Assembly (NCBI GenBank): GCA_905235045.1
Contig: CAJOJO010000005.1
Span: forward strand, 1 to 33,104
Length of the DNA stretch: 33,104 bases
Direction: 5' to 3'
DNA from: an uncultured Bacilli bacterium
Lineage (GTDB): Bacteria; Bacillota_I; Bacilli_A; RF39; UBA660
Shown here: positions 27,516 to 33,104 of the stretch, piece by piece
Layout of the letters: each line of letters opens with the position of its first letter
Numbering within the stretch: the stretch's first letter is position 1
Made by a program: the position numbers and the translations under genes
Notes under the pieces: model-generated
Database searches by the model: none
What the model was told of the DNA's origin: nothing
Seen by the model: only the letters and a program-made list of their open reading frames with translations

Positions 27516-28406
27516 ATGCTAACAAAAAATATATCATACAAGAAATTTAAAGAATTAAAAAAACTAGAATTAGATAAATCAATAGTTGGTAAAGAAGGTA
27601 CTTTGTTTTTTGTTGATGATAAGGATAAATGGGATAGAAACCAAAAACTAGTAAAAAGATTCTATAATACATCAGGACCGACATTTAGTAATAAATTATA
27701 TACGATAAACTCACTAATCAATCAAAAAGAAAACATTGATATAGATGAACTTGTTATGCCAGAAAAACTAGTTGTTTCTAATAGTGAAATAATTGGTTAT
27801 ACAATGGATTATATTGATGGTACTAATTTAGGTTTATTACTTAAAAATCCTAAATTAGATAGAGAACAAGCTATTAATTATTTAAAACAAATAGGAATTA
27901 TCTTAGAAAAAATAAGTAAATTAAACGAATATGGTATTGTTAATAACTTTTATTTGAATGATGTTCATGAAGGCAATTTTGTTGTTAATAAAGAAGGTAT
28001 AGTACGTGTAGTTGATATGGATAGTTGTCGTATTGATGATAATAATCCATTTATTGCTAAATATTTATGTCCTTTTTCGCAAGTTGACTTATATCCAGAA
28101 AAATATAGTCAAAAAGCTGCTAAAGGTTCAGGTGGTTATATTATGCCAGATAAAAATAGTGATTTATATTGCTATAACATAATGATTCTAAATTATTTAT
28201 ATCAAGATAATATTACTAAATTAGATATTCCAGAATTATATGAATATTTAAACTATCTTATTAGTATAGGTTTTCCATATGAATTAGTAGATTCATTTAA
28301 TAAATTGTTTGAAAATACTGATAATATTAATCCATATGAATTATTAGATTTAATTCCATGTGATAAAGGTAGAGCTATTAAGAAAGTATACGAATTGAGA
28401 AAATAA
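27516..28406 (+). CDS. protein kinase-like protein
   Basis: 'KLVKRFYN' (candidate VAIK lysine), 'YLNDVHEGNFVV' (catalytic loop), 'VRVVDMDSC' (DxD metal motif). Confidence 0.78.
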   Translation: MLTKNISYKKFKELKKLELDKSIVGKEGTLFFVDDKDKWDRNQKLVKRFYNTSGPTFSNKLYTINSLINQKENIDIDELVMPEKLVVSNSEIIGYTMDYIDGTNLGLLLKNPKLDREQAINYLKQIGIILEKISKLNEYGIVNNFYLNDVHEGNFVVNKEGIVRVVDMDSCRIDDNNPFIAKYLCPFSQVDLYPEKYSQKAAKGSGGYIMPDKNSDLYCYNIMILNYLYQDNITKLDIPELYEYLNYLISIGFPYELVDSFNKLFENTDNINPYELLDLIPCDKGRAIKKVYELRK

Positions 28407-28407
28407 T

Positions 28408-29367
28408 ATGGATATAGTAAATAATCAAAACCCTAACAAAGTAAAATATTTTGATTTAAGGGATTATGTAAGTAAAATAAAACTTAGTAGTAATGTCTTG
28501 GAACACATGGAAGAAACTAATAAAGACTTTGATACCTATATGAAAAGAATTAATGCTTGTGAAGAAGAAGATGTTATTCATCTATGGCTAATTAGTATGG
28601 CTGAAGAAATAGTTAAATCTAATCAAATTGAAAATCATTATGTTAAAAGACAAGATATTTTAAAAGAAGACTTATTCATTAGAAATATGAATATAAATCA
28701 TGAACGTATTCATGAATTACGTAATTTTGTCTTAAAAGAAGAACCAATCACTGATTATCGTAAAGGGCCTATTAAAGTAAGTGCGGTGTATAAAGATAAA
28801 CCAGAAAAAATATTTTGGTATGGCCCAGAACCTGAAGATGTTCCTAAATTTATGAATGATTTTATTGATATTTATAAATCACAAGAATTATCACTAATTG
28901 ACTCTAACCCATTTTTAAAAAGTGCTTTAATTCATTTATTATTTGTAAGAATTCATCCATATGGTGATGGTAATGGTAGAACTGCTAGATTATTACATAG
29001 TATTAAAGTTACTGAACAAATGAATAAAGCATATAACAAGAATTATCGTTTAAGCCCAATAAATATATCAGGTAGTATTCTAATAAATCAATGTACTTAT
29101 GTAAATATACTTGATAACATATATTTTGATTTGGAACATGATAATAATGAATATATAAATAAATGGTTTAATTTTATTTTAAATATGGTTGATGAACAAT
29201 TATATTATTCTCGCTCTAAATTAGATAGTTTACGTAAAACTTATGATTTATATAAAATTGATGATCAAACATTTAATAAAATATTTAACCGTATTATTAA
29301 TGATATGATGAGCGTTGATGAAATTAGTGAATTAGAGCCAAATAAGGTTTTAACATTACTTAAATAG
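28408..29367 (+). CDS. Fic family protein with intact catalytic motif
   Basis: HPYGDGNGRTAR (HPFx(D/E)GNGRxxR) and N-terminal SNQIEN inhibitory-type motif. Confidence 0.95.
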   Translation: MDIVNNQNPNKVKYFDLRDYVSKIKLSSNVLEHMEETNKDFDTYMKRINACEEEDVIHLWLISMAEEIVKSNQIENHYVKRQDILKEDLFIRNMNINHERIHELRNFVLKEEPITDYRKGPIKVSAVYKDKPEKIFWYGPEPEDVPKFMNDFIDIYKSQELSLIDSNPFLKSALIHLLFVRIHPYGDGNGRTARLLHSIKVTEQMNKAYNKNYRLSPINISGSILINQCTYVNILDNIYFDLEHDNNEYINKWFNFILNMVDEQLYYSRSKLDSLRKTYDLYKIDDQTFNKIFNRIINDMMSVDEISELEPNKVLTLLK

Positions 29368-29369
29368 TG

Positions 29370-29392
29370 AAAACTAGTGTAAACTAGTTTTT
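29370..29392 (+). terminator. intrinsic terminator after fic
   Basis: AAACTAGT-GTAA-ACTAGTTT-TT. Confidence 0.75.
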
Positions 29393-29418
29393 ATTATGCT
29401 TTTTATTTATTTAAATTG

Positions 29419-29442
29419 TGTTATAATTGATATGGTGATAAT
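29419..29442 (+). promoter_or_regulatory. extended -10 / short leader promoter-RBS module
   Basis: TGTTATAAT then exactly 15 nt (tgatatggtgataat) to ATG. Confidence 0.7.
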
Positions 29443-29658
29443 ATGTTTAGTTTTTTAGGATTATTTTTAGGTGATAGTGCCGCTTATTTAATATGGTTTA
29501 TTGTTTTAGCTATTGGTTTTTATTTTGGTTTAAAATTCTTAGACAAAATAACTAATCGATATATATATAATATTGTTAATTTTTTGTGTTATGCTATTTT
29601 AGGTTTTTTATTAGTAATGTTTTTTATAAAATTAGTTATGAGAGTTTTTTCTATTTAA
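29443..29658 (+). CDS. small membrane protein (71 aa)
   Basis: Two TM segments; own promoter and RBS. Confidence 0.7.
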   Translation: MFSFLGLFLGDSAAYLIWFIVLAIGFYFGLKFLDKITNRYIYNIVNFLCYAILGFLLVMFFIKLVMRVFSI

Positions 29659-29712
29659 GGAAAAACCTTTTTTTTTATCATTTTTTTTGGTATAATTTAA
29701 AAGGTGATAGAC

Positions 29713-31620
29713 GTGAAAAACTACGACGAAAGTTCAATTAAAATATTAGAAGGTTTAGAAGCAGTTCGTAAAAGACCAGGTATGTATATTGGTTCAACTG
29801 ATAAAAGAGGATTACACCATTTAGTATGGGAAATTGTTGATAATGGTGTTGATGAAGTAATTAATGGCTATGGTAAAAAAATCAAAATTACCATTAATAA
29901 AGATGAATCAATAACGGTAGAAGATGAAGGTAGAGGTGTACCGGTAGGAATGCATTCTAGTGGTAAATCTACTCCAGAAGTTATTTATACAATGTTACAT
30001 GCTGGTGGTAAATTTGAAACTGGTGGATATAAAGTATCAGGTGGTTTACACGGAGTTGGTGCATCAGTAGTTAACGCTTTGTCTAGTTGGATGGAAGTAA
30101 CCATTAAAAGAGATGGTTATGAACACTTTATTAGATTTAAAGATGGTGGTAAAGTAGATATACCTTTAAAACAACTTGATAAAACAAATAGAACAGGTAC
30201 GAAAGTTACTTTTATGCCAGATAGTAGTATATTTTCAGCAACCAAGTTTTCTTTTGCGACTATTTGTGAAAGAATGCAAGAATGTGCTTTTTTACTTAAA
30301 GGTTTAACAATTGAAGTAATAGATTTAAGAGAAGATAAAAAAGAAACATATTATTATGAAAACGGACTAGAAGCTTTTGTTGAATACTTAGACGATGATA
30401 AAACACCATTACACAATGTTGTAATGTTTGAAGGTACAAAAGACAAAATAAATGTTGAATTAGCTTTTCAATATACTGATTCATATTCAGAAAACATAAT
30501 ATCATTTGTTAATAACGTTAAAACAAATGATGGTGGTACACATGAAGTAGGATTTAAAACGGCAATAACCAGAGTATTTAATGATTATGCTAAAAATCAT
30601 GGATTTTTAAAAGCGAAAGATAAAACTTTTGAAGGTGCGGATACAAGAGAAGGTTTAACAGCTGTTTTAAGTTTACAAGTACCAGAAAGTTTATTACAAT
30701 TTGAAGGCCAAACTAAAGGAAAATTAGGAACTCCTAGTGCTCGTACAGTAGTAGATAGTATTGTTGCGGAAAAACTACAATTTTATCTAGAAGAAAATAA
30801 AGAAGTAGCGACTAATATCTTAGAAAAAATGGTAAAAAGTAAAAATGTTAGAGAAGCTGCTCGTAAAGCTCGTGATGAAGCAAGAAATGGTAAAGCTAAG
30901 AATAAAAAAGAACAAGCTTTATCTGGTAAACTTGCTCCAGCCCAATCAAAAGATAAAAATAAAAATGAGTTATTCTTAGTCGAAGGTGATTCAGCTGGTG
31001 GATCAGCTAAATTAGGTAGAGATAAAAAATATCAAGCTATTTTACCTTTAAGAGGTAAAGTTTTGAATACCGAAAAAGTTAAAATGGAAGAAATATTTAA
31101 AAACGAAGAAATAAATACCATGATTCATACCATTGGTGCGGGAGTTGGAAGTGACTTTGATATAAATGATTCAAATTACGATAAAGTTATTATTATGACC
31201 GATGCCGATGATGATGGAGCACATATTCAAATATTACTTATTACTTTCTTCTATCGTTATATGAAGCCTTTAATTGAAGCAGGTAAGCTTTATATTGCTA
31301 TGCCACCACTTTATAAGATTGAATCAGGAAAAGAATCTTATTATGCTTGGACTGAAGAAGATAGAAAAGAAATATTAGAAAAATTTAAAAATAAAACTTC
31401 TACTACCCAAAGATATAAAGGTTTAGGAGAAATGGATGCAATGCAACTTAGAGAAACAACAATGGATCCAGAAAAAAGAAGTTTAATTAGAGTTAATATT
31501 ATGGATGCTGCATTAGCGGAAAAAAGAGTATCTGTTCTAATGGGTGATAAAGTAGAACCACGTAAAGAATGGATTGAAGAAAATGTTGATTTTACTCTAG
31601 CAGATAATTATGTAAAATAG
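29713..31620 (+). CDS. parE: DNA topoisomerase IV subunit B
   Basis: 'LEAVRKRPGMYIGSTDKRGLHHLVWEIVDNGVDE', 'LFLVEGDSAGGSAKLGRDKKYQAILPLRGKVLN'; followed by parC. GTG 29713 preferred because GTG 29704 lies within the RBS. Confidence 0.93.
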   Translation: MKNYDESSIKILEGLEAVRKRPGMYIGSTDKRGLHHLVWEIVDNGVDEVINGYGKKIKITINKDESITVEDEGRGVPVGMHSSGKSTPEVIYTMLHAGGKFETGGYKVSGGLHGVGASVVNALSSWMEVTIKRDGYEHFIRFKDGGKVDIPLKQLDKTNRTGTKVTFMPDSSIFSATKFSFATICERMQECAFLLKGLTIEVIDLREDKKETYYYENGLEAFVEYLDDDKTPLHNVVMFEGTKDKINVELAFQYTDSYSENIISFVNNVKTNDGGTHEVGFKTAITRVFNDYAKNHGFLKAKDKTFEGADTREGLTAVLSLQVPESLLQFEGQTKGKLGTPSARTVVDSIVAEKLQFYLEENKEVATNILEKMVKSKNVREAARKARDEARNGKAKNKKEQALSGKLAPAQSKDKNKNELFLVEGDSAGGSAKLGRDKKYQAILPLRGKVLNTEKVKMEEIFKNEEINTMIHTIGAGVGSDFDINDSNYDKVIIMTDADDDGAHIQILLITFFYRYMKPLIEAGKLYIAMPPLYKIESGKESYYAWTEEDRKEILEKFKNKTSTTQRYKGLGEMDAMQLRETTMDPEKRSLIRVNIMDAALAEKRVSVLMGDKVEPRKEWIEENVDFTLADNYVK

Positions 31621-31646
31621 AACTTTTTAAAAAAAGTTCTTTTTTT
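31619..31646 (+). terminator. intrinsic terminator after parE
   Basis: AGAACTTTTT-AA-AAAAAGTTCT-T tract. Confidence 0.85.
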
Positions 31647-31699
31647 GACATATTTTTTAATATTAATTTGTTATTATATACAACTTAAGGAGGTTTTTT

Positions 31700-32617
31700 A
31701 TGAATGATTTAGCATTAAAAGAAGATATTAAAAGTATGATTTATGAGGTGCGCGGTAAACAAGTAATGTTAGATAGTGATTTAGCTAGGTTATATGAATG
31801 CAAGAATGGAACTAAATCTATAAACTTAGCTGTGACTAGAAATATTGAAAGATTTCCAGAAGAATTTTATTTTCAATTAACTGATGAAGAGTACAATTCT
31901 TTGAGGTTTCAGATTGAAACCTCAAATATAACTAATTATTCAAGGTTTCAGATTGAAACCTTAAAAAGTAACAGTGGCGGTAGAAGATATAATCCATATG
32001 TATTTACAGAACAGGGTGTAGCTATGCTATCAAGTGTATTACATACTGAAAAAGCAGTTAGCGTAAGCATCAATATAATGAATGCTTTTGTATCAATGAG
32101 AAAATATATTTCGTCTAATTTAATTGACCAAAAAAATATAAATAATTTAGTTTTAGAAGACCATTCTCATATTTTAAAAATGGATGATGATATAAAATTA
32201 CTACAAGAATGTTTTGATAAATTTGAGGAAAAAGAAATACTACTAGATAAAACATATGATGCCTATTCTATATTACTAGATATATTTAAAAGTACTAAAA
32301 AAGAATTAATAATTATTGATAGATATACTGATAAGAGTCTATTAGATATTATAAAAGAATTAAGATGTAAAGTTATTCTAATAACAAGTAATAAAACTAA
32401 ATTAGATATCAAAAAATATAATGAAAGTTATAATAATTTAAAAGTAATATATAATGATACTTATCATGATAGATATTTTATAATTGATAGAGATAAAATA
32501 TATCACTCAGGTAATTCAATAAATCATATAGGATATAGAAAATCAAATATAAATTTATTAGAAGATGAAAAAGTAAAAGATTTAATCTTAAAAGATATAG
32601 AAAAGATTATTAAATAA
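31700..32617 (+). CDS. ORF6N domain protein with C-terminal PLD-like domain
   Basis: '[39 protein letters not shown]', '[26 protein letters not shown]'; C-terminus '[24 protein letters not shown]'. Confidence 0.93.
   Translation: MNDLALKEDIKSMIYEVRGKQVMLDSDLARLYECKNGTKSINLAVTRNIERFPEEFYFQLTDEEYNSLRFQIETSNITNYSRFQIETLKSNSGGRRYNPYVFTEQGVAMLSSVLHTEKAVSVSINIMNAFVSMRKYISSNLIDQKNINNLVLEDHSHILKMDDDIKLLQECFDKFEEKEILLDKTYDAYSILLDIFKSTKKELIIIDRYTDKSLLDIIKELRCKVILITSNKTKLDIKKYNESYNNLKVIYNDTYHDRYFIIDRDKIYHSGNSINHIGYRKSNINLLEDEKVKDLILKDIEKIIK
31902..31964 (+). repeat. two copies of palindrome AGGTTTCAGATTGAAACCT, in frame in the ORF6N gene
   Basis: Copies at 31904-31922 and 31943-31961, offset 39 nt (13 codons), each encoding FQIET. 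Confidence 0.95.
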
Positions 32618-32646
32618 AGAAAATCCTTTATGTTTTTTTATTTTTT

Positions 32647-32670
32647 TGTTATAATTATATAGGTGGTATT
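32647..32670 (+). promoter_or_regulatory. extended -10 / short leader promoter-RBS module for parC
   Basis: TGTTATAAT then exactly 15 nt (tatataggtggtatt) to ATG. Confidence 0.7.
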
Positions 32671-33104
32671 ATGGAAATATCAAATAAAATATATGAATAT
32701 GCCTTAGAAGAAGTCATGGGTGAAAGATTTGGAAGATATTCTAAATCAATTATTCAAGATCGTGCCTTACCAGATATTAGAGATGGTTTAAAACCAGTTC
32801 AAAGAAGAATCTTGTACGCAATGTATCGTGACCATAATACAAGCGATAAAGCATATAAAAAATCAGCTACAGCTGTTGGTAATATCATGGGACATTATCA
32901 CCCACATGGTGATTCATCTATTTATGACGCCATGGTAAGACTTAGTCAATGGTGGAAACAAAATACTCCATATATAGATATGCATGGTAATAATGGTTCT
33001 ATCGATGGTGATGGTGCAGCTGCTATGCGTTACACAGAATCAAGACTAGCCAAAATATCAATGGAACTTTTAAAAGATATTGATAAAGATACTGTTGATA
33101 TGAT
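32671..33104 (+). CDS. parC: DNA topoisomerase IV subunit A (partial, truncated by window end)
   Basis: [51 protein letters not shown]...[23 protein letters not shown]...; not in ORF track because it lacks a stop. Confidence 0.93.
   Translation, partial: MEISNKIYEYALEEVMGERFGRYSKSIIQDRALPDIRDGLKPVQRRILYAMYRDHNTSDKAYKKSATAVGNIMGHYHPHGDSSIYDAMVRLSQWWKQNTPYIDMHGNNGSIDGDGAAAMRYTESRLAKISMELLKDIDKDTVDM

Noticed and set aside
31904-31961. Two 19-bp repeats separated by 20 bp, CRISPR-like spacing
   Set aside because: Only two copies, in frame within a conserved ORF6N coding region, no cas genes; treated as coding palindrome duplication.
32881-32960. Fluoroquinolone-resistance substitution in ParC QRDR
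   Set aside because: Motif reads [13 protein letters not shown], keeping Ser and an acidic residue at the key positions; no evidence of a resistance mutation.
1-33104. Prophage, transposon, tRNA/rRNA genes
   Set aside because: No integrase, transposase, structural phage genes, tRNA cloverleaf or rRNA sequence seen; only isolated phage-antirepressor-type domains.

Overview
AT-rich window with dense, mostly + strand, housekeeping-type gene content. It looks like a low-GC Firmicutes/Bacilli-like or Mollicutes-like lineage using the standard bacterial code (TGA is used as stop, TGG as Trp). Gene order: partial Gly-rich protein, sepF, divIVA, eno, a convergent small gene, T-box leader + small membrane protein + leuS, T-box leader + HD hydrolase + valS, an orphan type IV pilin-like protein, tcdA-like gene + unknown, mutS + membrane protein + nucleotidyltransferase + NatA/NatB-like ABC exporter, DUF1846 protein, an unannotated small hydrophobic peptide locus, divergent membrane proteins (one DUF2207-like), KilA-N protein, SDR, PLP-dependent lyase, lipoprotein-like protein, L20-type leader + infC-rpmI-rplT, dinD-like gene, kinase-like + Fic pair, small membrane protein, parE, ORF6N protein, parC (partial). 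The most interesting element is absent from the ORF track: an intergenic locus at about 18838-19110. It has a near-consensus promoter, a 31-aa membrane peptide ORF with the 'ATGGAAGGAGGTGAT' (MEGGD) leader typical of Hol-Tox-like type I toxins, a 29-nt 5'/3' complementary pair in which all four non-Watson-Crick positions are G.U only in the sense RNA, and an opposite-strand intrinsic terminator at the toxin 3' end. I interpret it as a candidate hok/Fst-like type I toxin-antitoxin or fold-back-controlled toxin. Other points: rplT with a Rho_N/SAP-like C-terminal extension, recurrent extended -10/very short leader promoter modules, an intact Fic gene paired with a kinase-like gene, duplicated palindromes inside the ORF6N gene, and T-box co-regulated accessory genes. 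All calls are by eye; no database searches were run.
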